From CAZXBB01 sp964638815 (GTDB taxonomy: Bacteria; Planctomycetota; Phycisphaerae; Phycisphaerales; SM1A02): 25,241 nt of DNA. The position numbers and the translations under genes are program-made. The notes beneath the pieces were generated by a model, which did no database searches, was not told the origin of the DNA, and worked only from the letters and a program-made list of their open reading frames with translations. The stretch lies in the NCBI GenBank assembly GCA_964638815.1, contig CAZXBB010000328.1, forward strand, positions 1 to 25,241, written 5' to 3'. How positions within the stretch are numbered: position 1 is the stretch's first letter; each line of letters starts with the position of its first letter. Shown piece by piece: positions 1 through 7,773 of this stretch.

Positions 1-1733
1 AACGCGTCGTCATCGAGCCTGTCGGTGAGCACGTACTTGAGGAACTCGTCGGATGCGACCTGGTTGACCTCCACGAGCGCGAGGTTGCCGGTCTCGATGA
101 GCAGGTTGCGGAACACGTGGATCACGCGCTGGGCCGGACCCGCCGCCGCCGTCGCGAGTCCGGCTACGACGAGCACCTCCTTGTCGCCGTCGCCGTCGAG
201 ATCTGCCGTGGTCGCCGAGGTCGGGCCAGGGCCCACGGGCATCGAGATGGCGTCGAACCCGCCGTTGCCGTCGTTCAGCGCCACCAGGAACGTGGACTCG
301 ACGCCGTCAGCCTCCTCGATCCCGGGGGCGGCGTACACGTAATCGATGTCCTTGTCGCCGTCGAGATCCTCGGGGCCGAGCTGGCCGGGCCCCCGCGCGC
401 CCATCACCAGCGAGACGGGGCCGAAGCCGAGCAGGCCGTCGCCGGCGAGCAGGACGATCTCGCCGTCGCCCGCCGTCGCCACGAGGAGATCGAGCGTTCC
501 GTCGCCGTCGAAGAATCCGAAGGCGACGTCGGTCGGGTCGTCGCCGACCGGGATCGCCGGGAGCGCGACGAAGTCACCGCTGCCGTCGTTGAGCAGTATC
601 GTCACCGTGTCGTCGTCGCCGTTCGCCACCGCGAGATCGGGGGCGCCGTCGCCGTTGACGTCGCCGCTCGCGATGGCCGCCGGTCGCGCGCCGACGGGAA
701 TGACTGCGCCGGGCAGGAACGTGCCGAGGCGCAGCCCGTCGTTCCTGAGCACCGTGATCGTGTCGTCCCCGCCGTTCGTCACGATCGCGTCGGGTCCGTT
801 CACGCCGTCGACGTCCGCCACGACGACGTCGCTCGGATCGGCGCCGACGGGGGTCTGGACCTGGAGGTACTGCGCACCCGAGCCGTCGTTGAGCAGCACG
901 ACGAGAAAGCCGGGCTCGCCCGCGATCGGCGCGCGCACGGTGACCACGAGATCCTGCGTACCGGCGCCGTCCGCGTCGCCGCCGCCGTCGAAATCACCGG
1001 TCGCGCCCGCGGTCGGCTCGTCGGTCTGGGCGATCTCCACCGGCGGCTCGAAGCGGAAGCCGCCGGTCGACGTCAGGTGGCGCGCCCCCCGGCCGAACTC
1101 CACCCGGACGCCGTTGTCGAGGAACGCCAGGTCGTCGAGCCCGTGGAGCACGAGGAGCGTGGCGACGATCTCGTCCTGGATCGCGCCGACGCCGTCGAGC
1201 GGAAGCAGCACGGGGTTCGCGACGAGCCCCCCCTGCGCGCCGTCGAGCGGAAGCGGACCGTCGAGGTTCTCGAGCGAGAACGGGATGGCGAGGAGACGCG
1301 ACGAGGTGATCAGGTTCGGAAGGAGCCCGAAGAAGTCGTAATTCGCGAAGCCCCACTCGCCGCCGACGTCCTCGCCCGGGCCGAAGACCCCCGCGTCGAA
1401 GTCGATCGTCATGCTGTCCGCGCCGACCACGACCTTCCCGGCGAGGATGAAGGGATCGTTGAGATGCAGTCCGGGGCGTCCGAAGTCCCAGGAGATGCCG
1501 GTGAGGATCTGGTCCTCGCGGTCGAAGCCTTCCGGGACGCCGGTCGAGCGATTGCGGGCCCGGACCTCGAGCACTCCGGACTCCACCAGCGTGAACTCGA
1601 CCTCCGCCGCCAGGCCGGAGGGATCCGACAGCTCGACCACGATTCCGGCGTGTGCCGCGGGCGCGAGCGCCGCGAGGGCGCCCGCCACGAGGCCGCGGCG
1701 CCTCGTCGCGGGGCGACACGAAAACAGGTTCAT
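1..1733 (-). CDS. Secreted FG-GAP/VCBS-repeat surface protein, C-terminus cut by window edge
   Basis: The minus-strand frame is open from an ATG at 1731-1733 to the left window edge, about 577 codons with no stop. A ribosome binding site AAGGAGG (complement of 1741-1747) lies 7 bases upstream of the ATG and fixes the start. Residues 1-29 form a signal peptide: an Arg-rich start, an Ala/Leu core and AHA before the cut. Residues about 30-225 are a beta-rich domain with motifs ILTGISWDFG, GGEWGFANYDF and GVRVEFG, which recalls the XDD-type exosortase-dependent surface proteins; that match is from memory. From about residue 235, FG-GAP/VCBS blades repeat with Ca-binding loops such as DFDGGGDADG, DVNGDGAPDLAVANGDDDT and DLDGDGDKEVLV. 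Such blades usually form a propeller used in surface binding. The missing end could hold a dockerin or PEP-CTERM sorting tail. The gene diverges from the kinase gene at 1901. Confidence 0.8.
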   Translation of the reverse strand, partial: MNLFSCRPATRRRGLVAGALAALAPAAHAGIVVELSDPSGLAAEVEFTLVESGVLEVRARNRSTGVPEGFDREDQILTGISWDFGRPGLHLNDPFILAGKVVVGADSMTIDFDAGVFGPGEDVGGEWGFANYDFFGLLPNLITSSRLLAIPFSLENLDGPLPLDGAQGGLVANPVLLPLDGVGAIQDEIVATLLVLHGLDDLAFLDNGVRVEFGRGARHLTSTGGFRFEPPVEIAQTDEPTAGATGDFDGGGDADGAGTQDLVVTVRAPIAGEPGFLVVLLNDGSGAQYLQVQTPVGADPSDVVVADVDGVNGPDAIVTNGGDDTITVLRNDGLRLGTFLPGAVIPVGARPAAIASGDVNGDGAPDLAVANGDDDTVTILLNDGSGDFVALPAIPVGDDPTDVAFGFFDGDGTLDLLVATAGDGEIVLLAGDGLLGFGPVSLVMGARGPGQLGPEDLDGDKDIDYVYAAPGIEEADGVESTFLVALNDGNGGFDAISMPVGPGPTSATTADLDGDGDKEVLVVAGLATAAAGPAQRVIHVFRNLLIETGNLALVEVNQVASDEFLKYVLTDRLDDDA

Positions 1734-1900
1734 CTTCCGACCTCCTTCGGACTGGCTCTCTTCGAAAGCGACCCTCCAGTCTCCCCGTCGGAACGGAACT
1801 GTCAAGCACCCAGGTTCTGTTCGAGTTGGGAGGCGAAGGGAGGTATCCTCACGGAAGCGCAGCGCCGCGACCGGAGGCGGCGCCCCGCCGGGAGTCCCCC

Positions 1901-4900
1901 ATGAGCCGCACCCGCCTCGACGTCGATGAGCTGCTTCGGGCCGTTCGGGGCATGACCGCCTTCGACCGATCGTCCTACCTTGACGAGGTCTGCGCCGACG
2001 ACCCGGAGCGTCGCGCCGCCGTCGAGGCGCGGCTTCGGCCGGACGATCCGACGAGCCCGCTGCCCGCGGGCGACACGTCGAACGCCGCGGAAACCGCGGG
2101 CCACGTGTGGCGCAGCAGCCTCGAGGCGAAACCGTCGATCGGCGCCAACGTGGGCCGCTACCGGATCGTCCGCGAGATCGGCCAGGGGGGAATGGGTGTC
2201 GTCTATCTCGCTCAGGACGAGAAGTTCCGGCGCCGCGTCGCGCTCAAGGTGCTGAAGCGCGGCATGGACACCGAGGACGTGCTGCGCCGCTTCGAGCTCG
2301 AGCGGCAGCTCCTCGCGTCGCTGAATCACGCCGGCATCGCGCGGCTCTACGACGCGGGCGAGACCGAGAGCGGGCTTCCGTACTTCGTCATGGAGTACGT
2401 CGACGGCGTCGATCTCGAGCGGTACTGCGACACGAACCGGCTGAACATCGAAGAACGGCTCGAGCTCTTCGGCCGCGTGTGCGCCGCGGTCCACCACGCC
2501 CACCAGAACCTCGTCGTCCATCGCGACCTGAAGCCGTCGAACATCCTCGTGACGGCCGAAGGTCAGCCCAAGCTGCTCGACTTTGGCATCGCGAAGGTCG
2601 TCAGCGCCGAGTTCTCGGCGTTCACCGGCGATCCGACGCTGCCCGAGATGCGGGTCATGACACCGCAGTATGCAAGCCCGGAGCAGGTGCGCGGCGAGAC
2701 GATCTCCACGGCTACCGACGTGTACGCGCTCGGCGTGATCCTCTACGAGATCGTTTCGGGTCACCGGCCCTACCGGCTCGCGACGCGCGTGCGCTCGGAG
2801 ATCGAGCGCGTCATCTGCGAGGTCGAGCCCGAGCGCCCGAGCACGGCCATCAGCCGCGTCGAGGAAGACCGGCTCGACCTCGACGACGCCACGACGACCG
2901 TCACGCTCACGCCCGAGACGGTGAGCAGGACCCGCGAGAGCCGTCCGGAGCGTCTGCGGCGGCGGCTGAGTGGCGACATCGACAACATCGTGCTCAAGGC
3001 GATGCGCAAGGCGCCGCGCCGCCGGTACTCGTCGGCGGAGCAGCTCGCCGAGGACATCCGCCGGCACCTCGCCGGCCAGCCCGTGACCGCGCGAGCCGAC
3101 ACGTTCGGCTACCGCGCGAGCAAGTTCGTCAGCCGTCACCGCGGCGCGGTCGCGGCGGCGGCGTTCGTCGTGATCTCCCTCGCGGCAGGCGTGGTCGCCG
3201 CGTCGTGGGGGCTGATGGAGGCTCGAACGGCCCAGGAGGCGGAGCGGGAGCAGCGCATCGAGGCCGAGACGCAGCGCGGGCGCGCCGATCGCCGCTTCGA
3301 CCAGGTTCGGGCTTTGGCCCGCACGTTCATGTTCGACTTCCACGACGCCGTGCAGGAGCTCGACGGCTCGGTGCCGGTGCGCGAGATGCTCGTCACGGCT
3401 TCGCTCCAGTACCTCGACGCCCTGCGGCAGGAAGCGGGCGACCAGCCGGAGCTGATGCGCGAGCTCGCGTCGGCATACGACCGGGTCGGCGACATCCGCG
3501 GCGGCATCCGCAACCCGAGCCTCGGCGACACGACCGGCGCGCTCGAGAACTACAACGCGGCGCTCGGCATCCGCGAGGACCTCGTCGCGAAGGCCGGGAA
3601 CGACGAGGAGGTCCAGCGAGAGCTCTCCGACAGCCACATGCGGATCGGCGACATGCACCTCCACCGGGGCGACGCGACGGGCGCGCTCGACGAGCACCGG
3701 CAGGCGCTGCGCATCCGAGAGGCGATCGCCGCCGAGGCGCCGCACGACATCGAGGCGCGACGCGACGTCGCGGTGGCGATGGCGAACCTGGGCGCGGCGC
3801 TCGTGGCGACGGGCGACGCCGGCGCCGCGCGGACGTACTACGACCGCTCGATGGAGCTGCGCGAGACGCTCGCGGCGGAGCGTCCCGACGATCAGCGGCT
3901 CCAGCGCGAGGTCTCGGTGGCGTCGCTGCGGATCGGCGGACAGCTCGAGGAGACGGGTGACGCCGACGGCGCGCTCGCGATGTACGAGGCGGCGGTGGCT
4001 ACCCGCGAACGGCTCGCAGCCCTGAACCCCGACAGCAGCCGGGCCCGGCGCGACCTTGCCATCGCGCGGTACTTCGTCGGCCGCAACCTCCTGTGGCGCG
4101 GCGCCCCCGACGAGGCGGCGCCGCACCTCGAGCACTACCTCGAGGTCGTCGAGCAGCAGGTGCGTGACAACCCGGAGAACGCCCGCGCGCGACGCGATCT
4201 CGCGGGTGCGTACGAAGTCGTGGGCGGTCTGCGCGCGGAACAGGGAGACACCGCCGCCGCCGCCGCGAGCTACGAGAAGATGCGGGAGATCCTCGAGCCG
4301 CTCATCGCGGCGGATCCCGCCAACACGCAGTACCAGACGCTCCTCGCAGTGGGCCACGAGAGGCGGGCCGAGCTCCTGGCGGACGCGGGCGAGATCCGGG
4401 ATGCGATCGCGACGGGCCGCGAGGCCCTCGAGCTGATCGAGCCCGTCGCCAAGGCAGACGGCAGCGACGTGCAGCGCCAGGCAAACTACGCCCGCGTGCT
4501 CCGGAAGCTCGGTGCGTGGCTTGCCGCGGACGGGCAGGACCGCGAGGCGCGGCGCCGGCTCGACGCCGCATGGGACAAGTACCAGGTCCTGCTCAAGCTC
4601 GATCCCACGGATGTCGGGGTCCGCGCGGAGGCCGCGGCCACGCTCCAGCACCTGTCGGCGTTGCTCGCCGGGCAGGAGGAGCAGGGCGCCCTCGCGTTCG
4701 CCGAGCAGGCCCTCGAGCTCGACGACGAGCGCGACCCGGGCTGGCTGCGCGAGATCGCGAAGACGATGGCGGAGATCGGCCGGCGCGACCGCGCGATCGC
4801 GCTCGCCGAGGAAGCGCTGGCCGCGCTGGGAGACGCGGACGACGACGCGTCCCGATCGCTCCGTGCCTCCCTGGAGGCCGACCTGGCGCGATATCGCGCG

Positions 4901-4909
4901 GACGGGTGA
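1901..4909 (+). CDS. Transmembrane serine/threonine protein kinase with C-terminal TPR domain
   Basis: This is a PknB-type kinase of 1002 residues. The frame is open from 1652, but ATG 1901 is chosen: it follows GGGAG by 6 bases, and the residues before it are Arg-rich and look non-coding. Residues 86-390 form the kinase domain: glycine loop GQGGMG 94-99, ATP lysine K116, catalytic HRDLKPSN at 207-214 with D209, DFG 227-229, and SPE 259-261 in place of APE. All catalytic residues are present. A short helical N-terminus (1-80) resembles the region that often precedes planctomycete kinases. One membrane helix spans about 415-437. The rest, about 445-1002, is a chain of TPR-like helical repeats (for example GDTTGALENYNAAL) expected outside the cytoplasm, which would make this a sensor kinase. 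In many planctomycetes such kinases follow an ECF sigma factor gene; none is seen directly upstream. Confidence 0.93.
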   Translation: MSRTRLDVDELLRAVRGMTAFDRSSYLDEVCADDPERRAAVEARLRPDDPTSPLPAGDTSNAAETAGHVWRSSLEAKPSIGANVGRYRIVREIGQGGMGVVYLAQDEKFRRRVALKVLKRGMDTEDVLRRFELERQLLASLNHAGIARLYDAGETESGLPYFVMEYVDGVDLERYCDTNRLNIEERLELFGRVCAAVHHAHQNLVVHRDLKPSNILVTAEGQPKLLDFGIAKVVSAEFSAFTGDPTLPEMRVMTPQYASPEQVRGETISTATDVYALGVILYEIVSGHRPYRLATRVRSEIERVICEVEPERPSTAISRVEEDRLDLDDATTTVTLTPETVSRTRESRPERLRRRLSGDIDNIVLKAMRKAPRRRYSSAEQLAEDIRRHLAGQPVTARADTFGYRASKFVSRHRGAVAAAAFVVISLAAGVVAASWGLMEARTAQEAEREQRIEAETQRGRADRRFDQVRALARTFMFDFHDAVQELDGSVPVREMLVTASLQYLDALRQEAGDQPELMRELASAYDRVGDIRGGIRNPSLGDTTGALENYNAALGIREDLVAKAGNDEEVQRELSDSHMRIGDMHLHRGDATGALDEHRQALRIREAIAAEAPHDIEARRDVAVAMANLGAALVATGDAGAARTYYDRSMELRETLAAERPDDQRLQREVSVASLRIGGQLEETGDADGALAMYEAAVATRERLAALNPDSSRARRDLAIARYFVGRNLLWRGAPDEAAPHLEHYLEVVEQQVRDNPENARARRDLAGAYEVVGGLRAEQGDTAAAAASYEKMREILEPLIAADPANTQYQTLLAVGHERRAELLADAGEIRDAIATGREALELIEPVAKADGSDVQRQANYARVLRKLGAWLAADGQDREARRRLDAAWDKYQVLLKLDPTDVGVRAEAAATLQHLSALLAGQEEQGALAFAEQALELDDERDPGWLREIAKTMAEIGRRDRAIALAEEALAALGDADDDASRSLRASLEADLARYRADG

Positions 4910-5100
4910 CCGGCCCGGCCCCGCGCCCGGTGCCGCCTGTGAGTCTGGGCAGCCGGGGATCCGCCCCCGCGCCCCCGTTATCGGGCATCCAGCCCGGGCA
5001 CGCCCCGCGAGGACACGTCCCGCCGCAAATTCCTTTTGCCTGCCCGCACAAAAGGGAGGACGATACCGGTGGGGGACTGGAAACGAGGAGCCCTCCGCCG

Positions 5101-6660
5101 ATGTCGATGCGTCTCCGCGAAGCTGCCGTCGGGACCGCCGCCGCCCTGGTGACTGGGGTGATGGCCCACGCTCAATGCGCGCCGGGCGTGCTCAGCTCCT
5201 TCGATACGCCGGACACCGCGTTCGACGTGGCCGTGGCGGGCAATCACGCGTACGTGGCGGACGGCGGATCGGGTCTTCTGATATTTGACGTGTCCGATCC
5301 GGCCAACCCCGCGGTGATCGGCGCGATCCAAACGCCGGGCACGGCCTTCGGCGTGGCAGTCTCGGGCGGCTTCGCGTACGTGGCCGACGCGGCCGGCGGT
5401 CTGCGCGTGATAGACGTGCAGGACCCGGCGATGCCGGTGATCGTCGGCTCGGTCGACACGCCGGACTTCGCGCAGGGCGTGGCGGTGTCGGGCACGTTCG
5501 CGTACGTGGCCGATCAGTTCGGCGGTATGCACGTGATCGACATCCTCGATCCCGCGAAAGCGTCGATCATCGGTTCGTTCAACACCCCGGACCGCGCCAT
5601 GGCCGTCGCCGTCGCCGGTGACGTCGCCTACGTCGCAGATCAGCTCACCGGCCTCGTGATCCTCGACGTGTCCGACCCGAGCAACCCGACGCTCCTGAGC
5701 ACGGTCGGCAGTGCGGATCGCGCGATCGGCGTGACGGTGCAGGGCACCACCGTATACGTGGCCGCGCGCATGGCGGGGCTCCAGGTGATCGACGCGTCGG
5801 ACCCGGAGAATCCCGTCGTCCTCGGCGAGGTCCTCACCGAGGATCGCGCGATCGGCGTGGCCGTCGCCGGCACGCGGGCGTACGTGGCCGACGCGGACGC
5901 GGGTCTGAAGGTGATCGACGTCTCGACGCCGGCCACGCCCACGATCATAGGCGCGGCGCCGGCGCCGGGAGGCGACGCCAACCGCCTCGCGGTCCTGGGC
6001 ACCGAGGTGTACATCGCGAACTTCGCCGGGCTGCGCACGATCAACGTGTCGCCGTGCTTCGACTTCGGCGCGTGCTGCGTGGACGGCCTCTGCATCGACT
6101 TCCTGACGAGCGCGAGCTGCGCGGGCGTCGGCGGCCGGCATCTCGGAAACGACTCGCTGTGCGGCGAGCGCTCCTGCTACAACGATGACTGCGCGGACGC
6201 GATCACGATCGCCGACGGCGACACGCCGTTCAGCACGATCGGGGCGACGACGGACGGGCCGGCGCTGCCGCAGGAGTGCGACGAGGATCCCGCGGGCTTC
6301 GAGAACGACATCTGGTATCGGTACACGCCGCCGGCAACGGGAACGCTGACGATGAGCACGTGCGACCAGGCTGATTTCGACACGCGCGTGGCGGTGTACC
6401 GCGGCCCCTGCGAAGCGCTCGAGCTCGTTGAGTGCGATGACGAGGGCGCCGGCGTCTGCACGCTGGCTACGTCGCTGCTGGACGTCGCGGTGACGCGCGG
6501 CGAACCGCTGCTCCTGCGTCTCGGCGGCAACGGACCCTTCGCGGGCACGGGAACGCTGACGCTGACGCTCGAGGAGTGCCCTGCGGACAGCGACGGTAAC
6601 GGTATCGTGAACGTCGCCGACCTGCTGCGCGTGATCACGGACTGGGGTCCGTGCCCGTAA
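5101..6660 (+). CDS. Secreted LVIVD-repeat protein with Cys-rich segment and C-terminal dockerin-like tail
   Basis: The protein has 519 residues. ATG 5101 follows GAGGAG (5085-5090) by 10 bases and begins a signal peptide (residues 1-24, ending AHA before QCAPG). Residues about 32-320 hold seven LVIVD repeats of about 42 residues, each with an AYVAD strand followed by G-L-x-V-I-D-V-S-D-P, expected to fold as a beta-propeller. A Cys-rich stretch follows (CCVDGLC, then CAG, CGERSC, DDC). After it comes a beta domain with NDIWYRYTPPATGTLTMSTC and DFDTRVAVYRG, a type common in planctomycete exported proteins. The last 24 residues hold one dockerin-like half repeat, DSDGNGIVNVADLLRVI, ending W-G-P-C-P. 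Only one half repeat is present, against two in the fragment at 25051. The role is unknown; surface binding is the likeliest guess. A gap of 191 bases separates it from the kinase gene. Confidence 0.88.
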   Translation: MSMRLREAAVGTAAALVTGVMAHAQCAPGVLSSFDTPDTAFDVAVAGNHAYVADGGSGLLIFDVSDPANPAVIGAIQTPGTAFGVAVSGGFAYVADAAGGLRVIDVQDPAMPVIVGSVDTPDFAQGVAVSGTFAYVADQFGGMHVIDILDPAKASIIGSFNTPDRAMAVAVAGDVAYVADQLTGLVILDVSDPSNPTLLSTVGSADRAIGVTVQGTTVYVAARMAGLQVIDASDPENPVVLGEVLTEDRAIGVAVAGTRAYVADADAGLKVIDVSTPATPTIIGAAPAPGGDANRLAVLGTEVYIANFAGLRTINVSPCFDFGACCVDGLCIDFLTSASCAGVGGRHLGNDSLCGERSCYNDDCADAITIADGDTPFSTIGATTDGPALPQECDEDPAGFENDIWYRYTPPATGTLTMSTCDQADFDTRVAVYRGPCEALELVECDDEGAGVCTLATSLLDVAVTRGEPLLLRLGGNGPFAGTGTLTLTLEECPADSDGNGIVNVADLLRVITDWGPCP

Positions 6661-6730
6661 ACGGAATGCCGTTCCGATAAGGCGCACGGCACCTCCAGGA
6701 CAGGACTCGTGCCGGCGCGTGTGATGCGCT

Positions 6731-6860
6731 CGCGCATCGCTATCGCGCATCGTTGTCGCGCATCGTTATCGCGCATCGTTGTCGCGCATCGTTATCGCGC
6801 ATCGTTGTCGCGAATTGTTGTCGCGCACCGTTGTCGCGAATCGCTATCGCGAATCGTCGT
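6731..6860. repeat. Tandem repeat A, ten 13-bp units (CGCGCATCGTTGT)
   Basis: Ten contiguous 13-base units run with no spacer. The first six differ from the consensus at only one or two bases and several alternate between ...CGTTGT and ...CGTTAT, which suggests that a 26-base double unit was once copied. The last four units are more diverged (CGCGAATTGTTGT, CGCGCACCGTTGT, CGCGAATCGCTAT, CGCGAATCGTCGT), as is usual at the older edge of an array. Confidence 0.9.
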
Positions 6861-6876
6861 CGTCATCCTCGCAGTC

Positions 6877-6954
6877 GTGGTTCGTCGCCGTGGTTCGTCG
6901 CCGTGGTTCGTTGCCGTGGTTCGTTGCCGTGGTTCGTCGCAGTGGTTCGTCGCA
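6877..6954. repeat. Tandem repeat B, six 13-bp units (GTGGTTCGTCGCC)
   Basis: Six contiguous 13-base units come in three adjacent pairs: two GTGGTTCGTCGCC, two GTGGTTCGTTGCC and two GTGGTTCGTCGCA. It lies 16 bases after repeat A and shares its 13-base period, but the unit sequence differs beyond a TCGC core and the phase is shifted. The paired variants point to stepwise duplication. Confidence 0.9.
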
Positions 6955-7015
6955 GTCGAGAGATCGGCCATCGAGCGGGCGTCCCCTCTTCGAACGCGCC
7001 CATGCCCCCGCGCGG

Positions 7016-7456
7016 TCACGCGGAATCCGCGTCGTCGCTCTCGCGAGGCCGGCCGCACTCGGGGCATCGATCGACGTCGGGCGGAAGCTCGTTGAGCAGG
7101 TAGCCGCACCCCACGCAGATGTCGTATCCCCGGTCGCGCATCGCCCGTCGGACCGGCTTCGCGTAGAGGTGGCCGTAGACGACGGCGGAGATGGGCCACG
7201 CGAGCAGTGCGACGACGCCGACCGCGATCGTGTGCGCCATCGATCCCCCGGCGTAGCCCAGCCACCGGAGGATCGGGGGCACGGCGAACGTGATGAGCAG
7301 CACGGTCGGCAGCACCAGCGTGAGCACCGTCCAGAACGCGAGACGCGCCCCGGGCATGTAACGCTCGTGCGCGAGCCACGAGACGTCCTTCTGCTCCGAT
7401 CGCGGCAGCCGGTACTGCGGATCGGCGAAGTTCCCGATCAGCCAGCGAAGCCTCAT
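7016..7456 (-). CDS. Small two-TM membrane protein with C-terminal zinc ribbon
   Basis: The protein has 146 residues. The frame opens further upstream, but ATG 7456 is preferred: GGAGG lies about 10 bases upstream, and the 18 extra residues look non-coding. Two hydrophobic helices (about 39-66 and 74-97) are followed by a C-terminal zinc ribbon with C114-x2-C117-G-Y and C131-P-E-C134-G. This CxxCGY...CPECG pattern is frequent in short planctomycete membrane proteins of unknown function; that is general knowledge rather than a search result. Both ends of the chain probably face the cytoplasm, where a zinc ribbon would be stable. It is transcribed toward the 13-bp repeats and diverges from the aminomethyltransferase operon. 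Confidence 0.8.
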   Translation of the reverse strand: MRLRWLIGNFADPQYRLPRSEQKDVSWLAHERYMPGARLAFWTVLTLVLPTVLLITFAVPPILRWLGYAGGSMAHTIAVGVVALLAWPISAVVYGHLYAKPVRRAMRDRGYDICVGCGYLLNELPPDVDRCPECGRPRESDDADSA

Positions 7457-7580
7457 GTCGTGTCGACCGCCTCCATCGTTTCCTGGATTGGAGAGGCAAC
7501 AGCGCGGCAAGCCGGACTGGCCGCTCTGCCATGGCTCACGCGTGACGTCTTCCCTGGAGCTCCGCGTCTCCCACCCGACC

Positions 7581-7596
7581 CGATCCGGTCGGATCG
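7581..7596. promoter_or_regulatory. 16-bp palindrome CGATCCG-GT-CGGATCG, candidate operator
   Basis: Two perfect 7-base arms are separated by GT. The palindrome abuts a TTGTCC hexamer at 7597, placing it right at the presumed promoter of the aminomethyltransferase operon. Its size and symmetry fit a dimeric repressor site of the TetR, GntR or similar type. No regulator gene lies next to it, so the binding protein is unknown. Confidence 0.45.
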
Positions 7597-7625
7597 TTGT
7601 CCCTGATCCTCGGCCATACTACGCT
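7597..7625 (+). promoter_or_regulatory. Possible sigma-70-like promoter for the aminomethyltransferase operon
   Basis: TTGTCC at 7597-7602 is followed after 17 bases by TACGCT at 7620-7625. The spacing is ideal and four of six -35 bases match, but the -10 box is weak. Position directly after the palindrome supports it. The leader would be about 140 bases. Confidence 0.25.
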
Positions 7626-7773
7626 CTGCCCGCGCTGCGCCAAAGGCAGCGTGTTACGATTCCCGAGTTCATTTCTTGATCTTCGAGGACGCAGATCCGT
7701 ACCTTCACTGCGCCGCGGCGGTCTGCAAGCCGGCCCCCCGAACGCGAACGATTCCGCTCCAGCATCTGCGACC

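Larger units (their letters stand above)
6661..7015. other. Intergenic region dominated by two 13-bp tandem-repeat arrays
   Basis: No convincing gene is present. Three overlapping plus-strand reading frames stay open here only because a 13-base unit cycles through all three frames, giving the same Arg-Ile-Val-Ala-His type peptide in each. A weak inverted repeat, CGGAA 6662-6666 and TTCCG 6672-6676, directly follows the stop of the LVIVD gene and could help end its transcript, but it has no T-tract. The space lies between the convergent 3' ends of the LVIVD gene and the zinc-ribbon gene at 7016. Confidence 0.7.
7457..7773. other. Divergent promoter region of the aminomethyltransferase operon
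   Basis: This 317-base space lies between the divergent zinc-ribbon and aminomethyltransferase genes. It holds a perfect palindrome (7581-7596), a weak promoter-like pair just after it, and a small leader hairpin CGCTGC (7633-7638) / GCAGCG (7646-7651) with a 7-base loop. The plus-strand reading frame of the aminomethyltransferase stays open back to 7597, but that part has no family similarity that I recognise. Confidence 0.5.

Noticed and set aside
1652..1900. N-terminal extension of the kinase
   Set aside because: It overlaps the promoter and the start of the divergent FG-GAP gene, is Arg/Pro/Gly-rich, and ATG 1901 has a ribosome site.
117..1904. Long plus-strand open frame of 595 codons opposite the FG-GAP gene
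   Set aside because: Composition is Arg/Asp/Val/Glu-rich with no domain, as expected from the complement of a GC-rich gene. The opposite strand has a signal peptide, a ribosome site and FG-GAP repeats.
6731..6954. CRISPR array
   Set aside because: Units are 13 bases, contiguous and without unique spacers, and no cas gene is present.
6709..7606. Three overlapping plus-strand frames with R-I-V-I-A-H repeats
   Set aside because: They come from the 13-base repeat, which reads alike in all three frames. The longest also runs across the zinc-ribbon gene on the other strand.
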